Shown piece after piece: positions 25,395 through 38,319 of a DNA stretch of 64,000 nt; within the stretch, counting starts at the first letter, position 1, and every line of letters starts with the position of its first letter. The stretch lies in contig LS997565.1 in the NCBI GenBank assembly GCA_000469685.2, positions 35,375,145-35,439,144 of the forward strand. The letters run 5' to 3'. The position numbers were made by a program, and so were the translations under genes. This DNA is from Haemonchus contortus (taxonomy: Eukaryota > Nematoda > Chromadorea > Rhabditida > Trichostrongylidae). Below the pieces are notes generated by a model. The model was not told the DNA's origin. It saw only the letters and a program-made list of their open reading frames with translations, and ran no database searches.

Positions 25395-26545
25395 AGTAAT
25401 ATCCTACTTATATAATCGGCTAAGTGTGTCTGTTGGTGTGTTTGTGTGTTTGTCTGACCGGAAATTCATAACTCCTGTCCCACTGAACCTAGGGCATTCA
25501 AATTTGAAAGAGAGATAGGGGACGGGATGGGAACACTGATGGCACATGATAGGAAGTGACAACTAACGTTAGAAATGAATAAGGAACCTTAGAAGGCAAC
25601 AGCCTCAGGATCTCTAACTACCTTCGTATTAGCGATGAAGCCTTGGCACCTTGATAGGTGGTGTGGGATGCGAAGGGACCGCAAATGTTTAGCAACAGGG
25701 ATTGATAACAACTGATAGGACTGATAAGAAACTATAGAAGGCGAGAGCCACTAGATCGGTAACGCACTTTCTAGCAATAATGGAAACTTAGAATATTAAT
25801 AGGTCAAGTAAGATGTGATAGGATCGTAGGTACTCGGTGAAGGGATCAAGAACGGTTGGTGCCAGGCCAGGAGCTGATAAGGGCTAATGAAAACCCTCGG
25901 AAGCGTAGAGCCACTATAATAATGGCATTAATAGTGGTGCCTTGACAGTTTGGCGTGTGTTCGAGATGTAGACGACCGATGATAGGAACTGCTAACAGCT
26001 GATAGCGACTGATAAGAGCACTTACCAATTGAATTTAACCCCAACGGTATTTACGATGTAGTTATGATTACGAGTATTATATAGATTACGACCGCTACCC
26101 AGCAAGATTTGTAACGCGGTGGAAAAACAAGGATACTTGATGTTTTGACATCATTTACGACAAAGCTCATCCGACCGCCAATAATTTGGGATTCTCAACT
26201 AATGATGTACCCGTGGAGGAAAGAAGGTCCAGTGATAACGAAATCTTATAATGGTGTTATTATCAATTGAGAACATTTGTGAGTACTACGCAATTCTTTG
26301 GTCGCCTATCAGTCAAACCTTAATGGTTCATTATTTTCAAGATGAAGAGCAACCGATTGACACTTTTAACCGTAGGCGTATGCGCGGGCATGTGGTGCAC
26401 GCATTGTGGCGTGCGTAGCCCAACTGGTAATACCATAAATCAGATTGACCATGCACTTGAAGAACAGTACGGATCCGCTATTCATCATGACAACGTGCAC
26501 GGCGAAAATAAATCAGGAAAGGCTGGTAAGCTTGCGACTGTGTAA
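25395..26545 (+). mobile_element. Dispersed repeat of about 1 kb, copy 1
   Basis: It starts near TATATAATCGGCTAAGTGTG followed by a TGTGTTTG-rich stretch, then a CGGAAATTCATAACTCCTG block, and ends near GAACATTTGTGAGTAC. Copies 2 (31,292-32,230) and 3 (38,320-39,260) share the start, the block around GACCGCTACCCAGCAA and the end. A short ORF follows the end here (26,342-26,545, starting MKSNRLTLLTVG); the same position in copy 2 reads MNNKAKLLTV, so the ORF start may derive from a parent element. Superfamily not determined: no terminal inverted repeat was found, which would allow a Helitron-like or retroelement-derived origin. Confidence 0.55.
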
Positions 26546-28135
26546 CCTGACTAAGGATACCTTACCTTCGTAGAGCACAAACCTTAGATTTTCATATTCA
26601 ATGTCATCTGTACAAAGGGGGAAGTTTGAGAGAGGAAGAATTCAGGACTGTGACTTATCCAAGGTCCAACTACCAACATTATTGGGAAGTGGGGATGGAC
26701 AAGCTGCCGGACTGTTGGATTCGAAAGGTAGCAGAGGAGGGCACATACTACTAAGCTTTCGATCCGTTCTTTCTCGATATACCCACTATACTAGGAACAA
26801 TTTCAAAAGATTCATGCGACATAGAATTAGAATTAAGTACCTGTATTTAATTTCTGTAACATGTTCTTATTTCCACTACTTTACCTTTTTCATCGTGATG
26901 TAATGATTTTATGAATACTTCTTTTCTGTGTCCATTCCATGGCGAGGAGATTTGAATATCAGGCCTCAAGCCAAAATGATATCAAGTATCTAAAAAGGGT
27001 TATGGGAAAAGCGAAAACAGCGACCTTCCAAGCTGGAGTTCATTATGAAATTGGTATCCTTTGAAACCTGTGAACAATTGGTTGGTCTAGTTTCATACAC
27101 AATGGCAGAAATTTACATGCTTTACATTCGATTGCAGCGCAGGTTGTTTCTGGTCCTAAGCATTATTGTTGAGATGAGAATGAACTTTATCTTCGCATTT
27201 CAGCTTTTATGGTATCTTGCTGCAAGTTCTTACTCTGTTGTCCAACCTCCTCCTTTTTACTTATCCCTATCGTGAACGGTGATGGTTCTGTTCGATCTGT
27301 CGCGTAGCTCACCCAGCTGTGATCTGTTCCTCTAGGCTACAAAGCCGTTTCTCCCTTGAGGACTCCTTAGGATATGCTCGAGCCTCATTCCAAATCGAAA
27401 CAGAGAGGGCACCAACTGAGAGGCCGTTTTTAGGCCCCTTAAAATTTTGGCTGACTATTCATTGGTTCTGAAGCGGATTCTTTCTTATTCGCATGAATAG
27501 TTAATATATTTCTGATCTGGGAAAATGTGTGTACCTTCGAAATCCGTTTTATTATTCACGCTCAGTATTACACACTGAAGCGATGTACTCGCTCAGCGAT
27601 TAAAAGCGACCTTTCTACATTTCGTGCGTGATTACAAGGTAAAATCGGTGGGCTCACCGGAGAGAGTTTCCGTAGCTCCTCCAGTGTTTGAAAGCATTTT
27701 TTGAGCATAATGTCTCGAGTGTGTGACATGAACATGTCGGTCTGCTCTTGGGTAAAGCCTGTCGAAAAAATGTGTCAAATTTCATAATGTGGCAAAAAAT
27801 TGCTCTGTGGAACCCATGTTCTCAACCTAGCTTTTGAATTATGATTGTTTTTAAATAGAACCTAATTATGAAACAGGAGTAAAATTAGCATTACTTATCA
27901 GTTGATTTGTTTCTAGAAAACGGTGCTCGAACAGGGAATCAAAAGAAATGAAAATACATCTGGAACGGGATCAGACAAGAAGCCAGTGCAACGTTATTCG
28001 ATAGCATCGTGAAGAAAGTTTTCAGACGGAAGTTTTGCGATCTCTGGGAAAACGAATTCTTTTGCCATCTTTCAAACTATCCGCGATGCAACAATATTTA
28101 TTATGACCTCCATCAGTGAAGAAGTTATTCTCTCT
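26546..28135. repeat. Region downstream of gene C with one dispersed repeat
   Basis: No exon series is visible. About 27,170-27,430 is the second copy of the repeat noted at 10.9-11.1 kb. The ORFs at 26,601 and 27,045 on the plus strand show no family likeness. Confidence 0.4.
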
Positions 28136-28428
28136 CTAACGCACTTCCCTCCTCGAACTGCTATTGAGCGAGATCGCCATAGTTGAAGAATTGGCATCAA
28201 CGCGATTGCGACGAACCATTTTTTTGAGTTGGCGAATTCCAAGGTAGTCGTCGAACGCTTCACGATATTCACTGCTGAAACGTGCAATTTCCGAACATTC
28301 GTCAATAGAACAGCTGCTTTACTATCTTTACGTAATGTTTCAGGAATTTTCTACGACACAGTTCAGAATACTTCACATCTTTCCAAGATTTGCTTCATTG
28401 GATTTTGAAAATAAGTGAACATAGTAGT

Positions 28429-28794
28429 GTGACTGAGTTGTTTTCTTTAACTCTTAACGAGGTTTGTATACAAGCTTCATTAGGTTGACGTTTCGGCGTA
28501 GTCGCCTTCTTTAGGGCCTAGAAAGATCATAACAGTTTATGACTATCCGACCAAACGTCTCCATTTCTTGTTTAGTTTCGAAGAGTCCACAAAGCTACGG
28601 TGAGTGGTTCCCCTTTGATCACCTGCGTGCTCTGGAGGTCTCGAACTTCAGTATGGCAGTGGAGACGCTTGGTGGATAGTCATAAATTGTTATGATCTTT
28701 CTAGGCTTTGAAGAAGGTGACTTCGCCGAAACGTCAGCCTAATAGAGCTTGTACACAAACCTCGTGAAGAGTTAAAGGAAACAACTCAGTCACA
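28429..28794. mobile_element. Foldback MITE in the last intron of gene C
   Basis: The ends are TGTGACTGAGTTGTTT and its complement, with arms of about 150 bp separated by a short loop. The inner part has TTGACGTTTCGGCG, mirrored as CGCCGAAACGTCAGCC, which is shared with the MITE at 7911-8096. Length is about 366 bp. It lies between the helix 7 exon and the last exon of gene C. No coding potential. Confidence 0.72.
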
Positions 28795-29939
28795 GAACAG
28801 TCATGCCGAGGTTCGTAGAAAGCCGTATGTGGAAGTGGGTGAAAATGTAGTTGGGGGGGGGGCCACCTATCACAACGTCGGTATATCAAGAATGAACTCA
28901 ATGAAACGCGTTATGCCGTGTTATATCACGGACATGCCAGTTTGGTAGGGAAGGAGCACCGCGGTGGACAAGTTCTCTTTCTTTTTTTTTCTTTTTTTTT
29001 GCAGGAGGTAATCATCCCAGCCACCCAGGTACTCCTACCCTACCTAGGCTCATTTGAGAAACTAAATTTCCTAAGCTGAAACCGCGTAAAAGAGCTGAGG
29101 TGGTCGGTTCCTATCATACTCCACGCATCCGATACAGTGCTGACATAACAAGGTCCAACACCTTAGACTGAGTTCATTTCTTGATATACTGACCTTCGGA
29201 TGGGTGGCCCCGCCCAACTACATTTTCACCTGGAAGTGATAGTAGTGTGAGCCCATGGTTTGAAGAATTTTCACCCCCAGTCATCGCCTACCAGACACAG
29301 GCTGTGCAAAAGACTCAGCGCCAGAAAAACGGACTTTTGAGCCCCGAACTTGCCTTATGGTGTAATAAACGAAGAACGTTATCGAAATGGAGAAGCAGGC
29401 AATCAAACCCGCTAATAGGTTTAGGTAGAATCTTTCGACATTTAGACCACTACCGATGACAACAGCAGCTGCGGCAGCGAAGTAACCGAATATAACTGCC
29501 AGAGTTATAATCAACACGCATCGATAGATGCTTTTTACGTTGATAGTACCTGGAAAGAAGCATAAAGATCGGAGATAGAAGCATTAACCCCATCAGACTA
29601 GTTCTCGTTTTGTGACTTTGCTATGTGAATACGGTGGTCTTAGAACACTCCCAACTTCTGTTTCCCACGCAATGCTTCACAAATTTGTGGGGCTTCCGAG
29701 CTCATGTCTCAAAGTAATCGTGGCACATCAGGAACTGCCCGAAAATATTACAAATTCCTCTTTTCTATTTATTCCGGGATTCAGAGCTCGAAAGTCGTCA
29801 AATATTTCATTTCGTTGCTTCGACTGTTTGTCACCATTGGTCTGAAAGCAAATCGAAGTATCAGTTACTGCTCAAAGTGTGCAGCACCACCTTTGTTCAA
29901 GAATTCGAAACAGCAAGTTACACCATTTATAAAATAGTA

Positions 29940-30130
29940 TGAGTTGGGTCTCTTTGTTGATACCAGACTGGCCTGGGGGATCAAAACACTGACTTGTACA
30001 TTGGATATCCACCGTAAGTCATGTATAAGTCGCATACGCATTATATACACCACCACTATTCTGAATGGAAATGAATCGCATTCCGTAGATGGAATCGATT
30101 GACTCCGGAAACTCCATATTGTTTCCTTTT
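29940..30130 (-). mobile_element. RTE/SINE-type 3' tail in an intron of gene C
   Basis: The sequence with GTACATTGGATATCC, CATACGCATTATATACACC and GATGGAATCGATTGACTCCGG matches in order the copy at 42,240-42,550 in the equivalent intron of gene D, flanks included. It is a diverged SINE or RTE 3' end. Orientation is not firm. Confidence 0.5.
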
Positions 30131-31291
30131 AATAGTCAGGTCGCCTGCAGGAATCCGGGCTCTCCTTTTTTTTGTATTAAAATCAGCCCACCGCCTGCAC
30201 TCCTTTCATATTCTCACGCTCTGCTAAGGTAGAACAGGAATCTTCGAATCCCATTCAAAGACACAGAAGCACTCCGTCACAATTCGTGGGCGCCCAGCTC
30301 GCATGAGCGAAGCCTTGTCTGATAAAGTAATTTGATCATTCTTCACTGATTACGCCTTGAATTCATATTGTTGCTCAAATTGCGCTCACTTCACACAAGT
30401 TCCGCTCTCGCCCTCCAAGCGCCTCTACCTCCCCTTACTTTCCTCCTCATCCAGCCGCCTGTACTTATGGATAGCGCCGGGCTTCCCTCCTTCTTATGAT
30501 GCCGCCCTTTTTCTCCGGGCGCTCGTCCTTCCTGTGGGAAATTTTCTATGCGTAACTAACACTTTGGATTCTCCTTTTTCTTCGAAAGCTCTACACTCTC
30601 AGTATTAGCTCCGTATTGGGAGCGATTTTTTCTGTATTGTAATTGATATTATACCAATTAGAAGTCTGGACCCATTGCTCCCCATCTCGAAATTGTGTTA
30701 CAGCGATGGCTTAACTGATTGACGACCAATGCCTTGAATGGTACCCAGAAATGGATAATAACGCCTATCACAGATGTCGTTATCAATGGAACATTTTCTA
30801 AATGGCTTTTCACTAATCGGAAATCCAAAATCGTTAGCGGTCAGATGAGTTTAGTCACAAATGATATATCACAAAACAAGAAGGAGTCGTGGTACTTCAT
30901 CGTGTCACATAGCTTACTGCGTAACGGTCATAGTTCAATAGCAAGAAATGAACAAAATTCTCATTTCCTTGTTGAGAAATGTCTTTGATCGGTCTCTATA
31001 ACTGCATTTACCTGTCTTATTGAAAGAAACATTCTAAAGAGTCAGTGTTTGATCATGAATTCCCTTCTGCTCGGTGTTTCTGCATGCAAAAATTTATGAT
31101 CTTCGAAGGCTGTGATGAACGCCAACTTTTGTATAAAAAATACTCGGGATTGCGATGCGAGAGGGATGGTTCAGGTATCTGCGTTTCAAGATCATACTGA
31201 TGGTCTTAATTTTCGGTCGGCGAGAGAAGCTGCGATAGAGCAATAGTAGGCACTCCAGTCAGAGTCATCTGATGGTGAGCTTAATAGCAGC

Positions 31292-32230
31292 ATGCCCTAC
31301 TTTATATGACGCGCTAATCTGTGTGTTTGTGTGCATTTGTGTGTGTCTGTTTGTGTGTGTGCGACAGGAAATTCACAGATCCTATTCCCGTTGAAATTGA
31401 TTGACCTTGAACGTTCATATTTGGTAAGAGTATAGGGGATAGGATAGGAACACTTATGGCGGGTGTCAGGACCAGACTCCGCCTACAGGGGACGGGTTTG
31501 CGCGAAATGAATGTTTGAGCGAAAAAGCACAGTCCCTGTTACCGTGGACCCGATGCGTTTAAATTTGCACGTTACTGGAGGCAGGATGGCAACATATATG
31601 ATGGGTGGCAGGACCGGACCCTGCCCAGAGGGGACGGAGTTTGCGCGAAAATTTCCAATTCGGCTCCAGGGCGTTCAATCAAGGTAGGAAGACAGGCGGC
31701 AGTATTGGAAAACTCATGGCGGGTAGCAGGGTCATGTTCCGCCCTTAGGGGGAGGGATATCTGCCAAATTAATGTCTGCGCGAAAATCCACAAATCGTGA
31801 ACCGGCGGACCTGGAGAGCAAAGTTAACAGGATAGAGGAGGCATGATGGGAACACTAGCGCCGTTGTTATTTACGATCTAGCTTTGAATTTTTGATATGT
31901 TTCACTCTACAATAAGGAAAGGGCAGTGATAGGGACCGATTATGAGGGAATGAAATTTGTTTCACTTCTTGCTATTAAATTACGACCGCTACCCAGCAAT
32001 CTTTGCGATCCAATGAAGGATCACCTTCTCTCCCTGCTCTGTTTTCTTTCTTAATAAAATTCAACAAAAATTCACTGCTTATAATCTTGTATTCTCATTG
32101 AATAGTGTACCTTTAAAGGAAAGTAGCTACAAAGACATTTGATAATGGTACTATTATGACTCCACAACACTTGTGAGTACCACTCACTTATGATGAACAA
32201 CAAAGCGAAACTTCTAACCGTACTCTATAG
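31292..32230 (+). mobile_element. Dispersed repeat of about 1 kb, copy 2
   Basis: Same family as 25.4-26.5 kb: a TATATGACGCGCTAATCTGTG-like start, a TGTGTGT-rich stretch, an internal GACCGCTACCCAGCAA block, and an end near ACACTTGTGAGTACC. An internal block around GGCGGG, CAGGACC and CCGCC recurs several times (31,455-31,760), so part of it is an imperfect tandem repeat. It sits inside intron 5 of gene C. Confidence 0.55.
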
Positions 32231-32869
32231 CATCGGCTCATTTTAAATACCACTTGCATGCCCTCTCAGTCCCCTGTCTTATTTCGCATTCGAAATACTA
32301 TCCTTTGTTCCGAAGAAAGAGTGGGCCAGTTACCCGACTTGTATAAGATTAAGGTGCCAAACGTCTTGAGGCGCAGCAGTTACTACCTTCGAGTTTCTAT
32401 TCGTATCAAAGCAATCTTGTCATTATACCCACTTGTCCGTATTTTGTTCAGAAAACATATGAAAAGTAAGTAGCATAGAATAACTACAGCGCAGATTGCG
32501 ATAACTGCCATATTCAGAAAGTCGTCGGCAGGTCCTTGCATCACAATTGCAAAAGAGCATAATATGTATCTGCAACAAAATGTTCTGCATAAGAATCAAA
32601 ACCGATTTCTCAATTTCCCACTCTTTCATATCACATTAAAGAGGCTCTTCTTTCAAAAAAACATTCGCATCACGATAGTAGAGAAACACTCAATTTTACA
32701 CGTCAAATCAAATTGATGGTAGGTGGTCAGTTTCCTTCGAATATTTTGAGGAAAAAAACCCGAGGGCTAGTCAAATCCATTGATCAATGACTATTCTAGG
32801 TAAAAGTCCTAATTCGCCTGTAAGAGCATGAAATTTCAATTAAGAAGAGAAGTACAAACTCATTGAATG

Positions 32870-34520
32870 TCCGAGAAAGTATCACCTGTCGTCCCCTTGA
32901 TCGCCGATTTCCTCGAGCTATCGCCAGTAACGTTTCCATTCCTCCCTTCACGAGCTAGAGTAGCCAAGTGAATCGTACTCGCTCGAGTGACACGGGGAAA
33001 GCACTCCTTCCGTTCAAAGCTCTCATGAAGAAGTCTGACCATCTCGTTGGCGGCCGCCCTAAAGTTCGTTTGACGTTCCGAGAAGTCCAGTCAGAACCGC
33101 CCCGATCCAACGTTCATCACTATATTGCAAAACGTACACGGCCCACTTGATGTTCGACCTCTTGGCGTAATCAATGGCATCTCTGGTCTTCGTTCGGTGA
33201 TAGAGCTCTAACCTTCGGATTTCCTTCTGCACTTGCACGTGTAGGGGAGTTACGAATACGTTCTTTCCAAAGCGTGTTAAGTGATGCTGACTGCATGTTC
33301 ATTCTTTTTTGTGGTTTCCAAGTCTCTAAGGCGTACCGCATAGCAGGAACGACAGCAGTGCTGCAAAGGTGAGCGCGGAGCCAGACTTCATTCGTCTCCT
33401 TCAATACTCCCTAAACATTCTTGAATGCTCCCCATGCACCGCTCATCTTAGGAGCTACATCGTTCATCATGTTGACTTCCCGACCTAAGTACACGCAGCT
33501 AGAACATTCAGAGATATTCGTTCCGTTCAGCGTGAAAGGAGCATCAGAAACCATTCCGTTTTTCATGAACATCATCTTCGTTAGGTTCAGCCTCAAGCCG
33601 ATCTTTCCACAAGCACTATCAAACTCGGCCAGCATTCGTTCCGCCTGCTCGATGTTCGGTGTTATAAGCACGATGTCTTCTGTAAAGCGGAGGTGATGTA
33701 GGGAGCGGCCGTCGACCTTCAGCCCCAACGTCTTCCCATTCCAAATGGCGCATGATATTCTCAAGAGGGGGACTAAAAAGTTTGGGCGAAATAGAATCGC
33801 CCTGCCGGTCACCTCTCTTCACATTGATAATGACTTTCTTGTAGAATGGTGAAAGCCTGGTCGTAAAGTTGTTGTAGAGTTCACGAAGCATCCTTATGTA
33901 TTGAGTAGGAACACTGGTTGCCCAGGGCTTCAATTTCTGCTCCTGTCTCAACGGTATCAAAGGCTTTCTTCACATCGATAAAGATAAGAGAAGACGGCAT
34001 TCTGTGCTCTCGCGATACCTTAGTGAGACTTGTAGGAGTGTGGATAGATCGAAACCCTCTCCGAAACCCTGTTTGCTCGCATGGCTCTCCTCTAATATAC
34101 TGCCGATCTGTTTAGGATGACGCGTGTGAAAAGTATAACGATTACAGACAGCAAGCAGATTGGGCGGCAATTGCTAATATCTTCGGAACCTATACAGCAT
34201 CATAGTTTTGCTAGTTTTCCACGACGTGGCTACTTGGCATTCCAATAGGTATGTATCGCGTGTAAAGCATAGCACAGGTAGACGTGGCTGTCGAAGAGAT
34301 CCGAGTAGAAGTCCTAGAAGACCGTCTCCATGATATTTTAAAATGCGGTAACTGTTCCATCATGACGAGGAAGGGAAGTGATCTCGGTCTTTTAATTGGC
34401 GAAACTCTTCCGGGCTTTGCGGATGCTCTTTTCGGCAACTTCGTCCATAACTGCTGCTCTTCTCTCTTCCAGATCTTCCTTTATAGCTTCTCTGTGTAGC
34501 TTCGGATATGATTTTGAGGA
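32870..34520 (-). mobile_element. RTE-clade non-LTR retrotransposon fragment (RT part)
   Basis: Minus-strand frames read, from high to low coordinates: a region with REKSSSYGRSCRKEHPQSP-like sequence (34.5-34.3 kb), reverse transcriptase with RQGDSISPKLFS (33.9-33.8 kb), LRFTEDIVLITPN (33.69-33.65 kb) and the C-terminal part with RPPTRWSDFF-like words around 33.1-32.9 kb. The catalytic F-A-D-D box expected of RTE is here F-T-E-D, so the first catalytic aspartate is lost, and several frameshifts separate the parts. A dead copy. It lies in intron 4 of gene C in the same orientation as the gene. Confidence 0.82.
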
Positions 34521-35139
34521 GGTAAGACGGAGTGAGTAGCTTTATGTACTTCAAACGATGTCCTTTTGAGAACGATGCCTTCAGTCCACTATCAACAGTG
34601 CCGATGTTGCTGAATCCAGAGCTGCTACACACGATCGCACCCACTCCAGTATCGACACCCACCTTAGCATCATTATTGCTCATCATATGCTTTTTACTCG
34701 CCCGAACCTCCGAATTTTGCGCAAGGGAGAATCCTTCACTCGGTAACCGGTAGGTGGGATCAGCAAAAGTATCAAAAAATTATAGAACGTGATAAAATCA
34801 TCATGATTATTTTCTAGTCCTTAATGAAATATTCTACATAGAAAAATTCTATATATTGCAACAAATCGACCCCCCACCAAACCGGAACCCCAGTCTCTCG
34901 CACATGAAGCGTCACTCTTACTGCTGCTCCAAGGCACCGCTGGAGAGCAAGGAACACATCCATGTAATTTAAGTTCTCTCAGGTTGAGTCTTACCTGATA
35001 CCACCCTCATAACTCCGATCAGAGGATCGTTTGGAAATTTGGGGAGCAGATTTGAAATCGGCATCCAAAAGCAGGTCTAGCAGCATAGGTCTTAGTTCGA
35101 ATGGTCACTTCGACTCGGAATCCTTCCTCGGTTGATCTT

Positions 35140-36160
35140 GTAATTGGCTGGATTCCGTCGGGCTTTGCCAATGCTAGTTTCAGGCTCAGCGGCTTCGTCT
35201 ATAACTACTGCTCTTCTCTCTTTCTGATCTTCTTTTATCGCTTCTCTGCATAGCTTCGTAGGTTTGGACGTTAGCTGGTTATTGCCGGCAGCTTGCGCGA
35301 TTACTGCTGACGTATCAGCTCAAGAGTCTTCGAAAAGAGACATTTCTCGACATTTTTGAGACTCTCACCTTCCTAGCGCTATCGCGAAGGTGATCGACGA
35401 GCCGAACGTATCCTTCATCGATAACGTAATCTTCTCAAAACTCGCTAATAACGCGAAGTGATCCCAGTTGACATCAGTCCTAGGGCTTCGTCTCCTGAAC
35501 TTCGCAGTTTTCTCTTCGCGCAGTGAAAAGCGAAATCCAGCCCAGAGGAGACGATCCCGTGTAGAACTTCGGTACAACAGCGATGTCAGTTAGACAAAAC
35601 TTTCGATTGACGATGACGTTGTGTATTCCATTATGGAACTGTCCACTAGGTGACTCCTCTATCCATCGCAAATGAGAGGGCTTCTGGAACTGCGAGTTAT
35701 TAAGGATGATGTGGGTCAACACTGTAAACTCTGACAACCTTTCACCCTGCTCACTCCGTTTCACTCCGTGAGTTCCGATGTGGAGCTCTTCAGCCGTTCT
35801 TCTAGGGCCAATCTTGGCGTTGAAATCACCGACGATGACTTTGAAGAAAGTATGGTCTCCTTTGTGAAGCCTCTCCAGTTCCATATAAAACTATTCCAAC
35901 TCATTTTCGTAACTTGATCTTGGTGCGTAGGCAACAAACTGCTAGAGCTGGGATTGAGCTACATCTTATTAATTTGCAAAAGTCCGATTCGGACGAATCG
36001 AAACACCGACGACACCGGCGCCTCCACTGTCGTATGTTCCGAATAAGAATTCTTCTCCAGTGTCGAGTACAGCGTGTAGTGAACGATATCTTCTAGTCTC
36101 GGCCAGTACGATGGCGCCGTATTTGATCTTCCTAGCTTGCATCATCAGCTTCTAAACACG
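35140..36160 (-). mobile_element. RTE fragment, apurinic-type endonuclease part
   Basis: The minus-strand frame 35,480-35,884 contains VIVGDFNAKIGPRRTAEELH, the DFN box of AP-like endonucleases in RTE elements, then SQFQKPSHLRW and NRKFCLTDIAVVPKF. Upstream, near 36,100-36,170, MQARKIKYGAIVLAETR is the start of the endonuclease domain. The fragment ends about 35,150 in a linker that repeats the linker at 34.5-34.3 kb. The two RTE pieces therefore overlap in element coordinates and come from two partial copies or a rearranged one. The 34.75-35.1 kb stretch between them is unassigned. Confidence 0.78.
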
Positions 36161-36229
36161 CTTACGATGCAAGCGTCTGTGTGTTGAATCCTCTTGAGGA
36201 GGACTGAGATGGCGATCTGTATTTTATTG

Positions 36230-36770
36230 GCCCTGCGATTTTACCAGCCCCTCCCGAGTGGTCCTACCCGATGCCGTATTGGAGGCTCCCTCAGGTTCAG
36301 GGAAATGAGGCCCATTTTTATTACTGTTAGCTGGCGAGTCGATACCCAACGTGTAGCTTGCCAGGCTCTGACGTAGGGGGCTCGATTGGACTCCGGATGC
36401 TGGCCAGGCGGTACCGAAGTGGACGATAGGCTTTGTTTCTGGAGGTGGCCCCGGATCGCCCTCCCTTCCAGTCACTCGAATGCAAGCTTTTGGCTGAGTT
36501 GATGGACATGATACCTACTGCACCCACAAACCCTCCATACACGTATGCGTGGATACCCCTGCGAGAAACAGGAGGTATATTGACCAGCAGAGCAAAATTA
36601 GGGAGTCCATCCTCTGAATCCACCTGCGTCTCTGGGCAAGTACCGGTGACTTTTGGTCGGTGAAAGAGATCCGTAGAGTGAAGGAGACCTGTATGAATGA
36701 GTGAGAAAGAGGAAAGCTCTTTGCTGAAGGTCGCTGTCTTTTCATAGTTCCAGCCATTTTGAAAAAAAAA
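36230..36770. other. Unassigned sequence next to RTE debris
   Basis: Minus-strand frames of 80-98 codons overlap here (36,224-36,757) without family likeness. The stretch could be 5' untranslated sequence of the RTE copy or another decayed repeat. The region from 36.8 kb on returns to intron sequence shared with gene D (43.68-43.96 kb). Confidence 0.3.
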
Positions 36771-38319
36771 CTGGTGTATTCCAGCTTGCTCTGTTGTGAG
36801 CCTTTTTAAGTTCTGAAACCACTTCGGGTCATGGATAACACTCTTAGTAACCAGGTTTCAGGAATACTGTCAGTTCAAAATACCGCAGTCGCGCTGAACA
36901 TCACTAATTCACCCCTAATTTCTGCTTACCACCTTTCAAAAAGATGAACCATTCTCATCTACCACGATTCAGCATTTATCCAAGAGTAGCTACGAGTTCC
37001 TTGCCGATAACTGCGATTTCATAAAAATATACAAATATCGAACTAAGTAAAGGAGTGGAAACAGAGAATTATGAAGAAAATAAGTTTTCAATTTGATAAA
37101 ATTGATTTTGTAAAGGTAACACACTCGTCAGTAGCCTGATCGTCAGTAGCCTGATAAACGAAAAATACCACATTCACAATTATTCCAAATATAATGGCTG
37201 GAAGAATATGTGCTGTCAAATAAAGTTTTCGATAGTAAGCTATCAGCGTGCCACTGAAAAAGATATTTCATGTAAAAAGAAAAGCTCGTTCATGATAATG
37301 TCACTTACTCATGATTTGTTATTCCGTGTTACACCAAGACGGTGTTTTTTAAAGTAAGCCTTAGGAGAAAAGTAGCTCCGAGGTGGGCGAGTTTCCAGTT
37401 TTTTGCACAAGGCGAACATCTCATCCACTCCGGTACACCTATCCTTCTGAGGTTTGGTTAAAAAACACTACCTCCCCTCGGCTTGAACCTCATAAAAGTG
37501 CACAGATGGCTGGTGCCCATCATCCTTTTCGTCTTTGATACAGTGTTGGACTGTTGATCTGATGGAACTGATGCGTAGCACCGTGTTAGTTTCCTGTTAT
37601 ACTAGCACAGTAATGTGTACCCTCCACCCAACTACACTTTCATACAACTTTTTTATGTGCATCTACACTCCGAACAACAAAAATGTAAAGCGCACTTAAA
37701 GTATCTCCTCCATGGCCATCTCCTAACGGCGTCAATTTTGTTGACAGCATTTGTTGACAGCAAATTTTTTTTAGCCGGAACAAAATACCTATCTCATCTC
37801 ACGCGTCGTAATTACCTCATGATGCTTAATATTCAGGTTGTTAGAAGCTTTCTTTCCTCTGGAATGAGCAGAGCTAATTATTTCTCTATTATCTTTGACC
37901 GTAGCACAACAGGCTCTCCTTCGTTACAATTTTGTTCCCCAACTAATAAGGAACATAACACGTCTTGTAAAATCTTGAAAACTTACTAGAAAGACATTAA
38001 GGAAAGAAGTCTGTCTAAGGCTATACTGAGCAGAAGTACTAAAGAAAAAGATAATCCGAAAGTCGGAGCCCGCAGAAGGTGCATGCACAAGCTCTGTCGT
38101 ATTTCATGACCCTCGACGCTGAAAATATTGAGTAGAAGAACGAAAAACCGTTTGTTATCTCTCTGAGAGGTCAGAATAAGTTTTCTCGGCTCGTTTGATG
38201 TTTGCTATGACTGTGGAAACCAGTTATACAAATCATCGTTCGATTCAACACCTATCCATTTACATGCGAGTTTTAAGTGATAGGGATAGCTTCACCTTCG
38301 CAACTTGAAAATCATCTTG

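Larger units (their letters stand above)
28136..38118 (-). pseudogene. Srsx-type serpentine receptor lacking first exons (gene C)
   Basis: Five minus-strand exons parallel gene D exons 3-7: 37987-38118, 37125-37253, 32433-32569, 29354-29549 and 28136-28274. The first carries VEGHEIRQSLC and SLVLLLSIALDRLLSLMSF, the helix 3 and IaxDR-like signature of Srsx receptors. The next gives helix 4, then FILC-like helix 5 (YILCSFAIVMQGP), helices 6-7, and a tail beginning SSEYREAFDDYLG that ends at TAG. Phases agree between all exons. Exons for helices 1-2 could not be found between 38,118 and the end of gene D at 40,891. Homology with gene D breaks at the exon 2 border, and repeats fill the space. It therefore looks 5'-truncated and probably non-functional, although the remaining frames are all open. 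Intron 4 holds RTE debris; the last intron starts with GC instead of GT. Confidence 0.75.
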
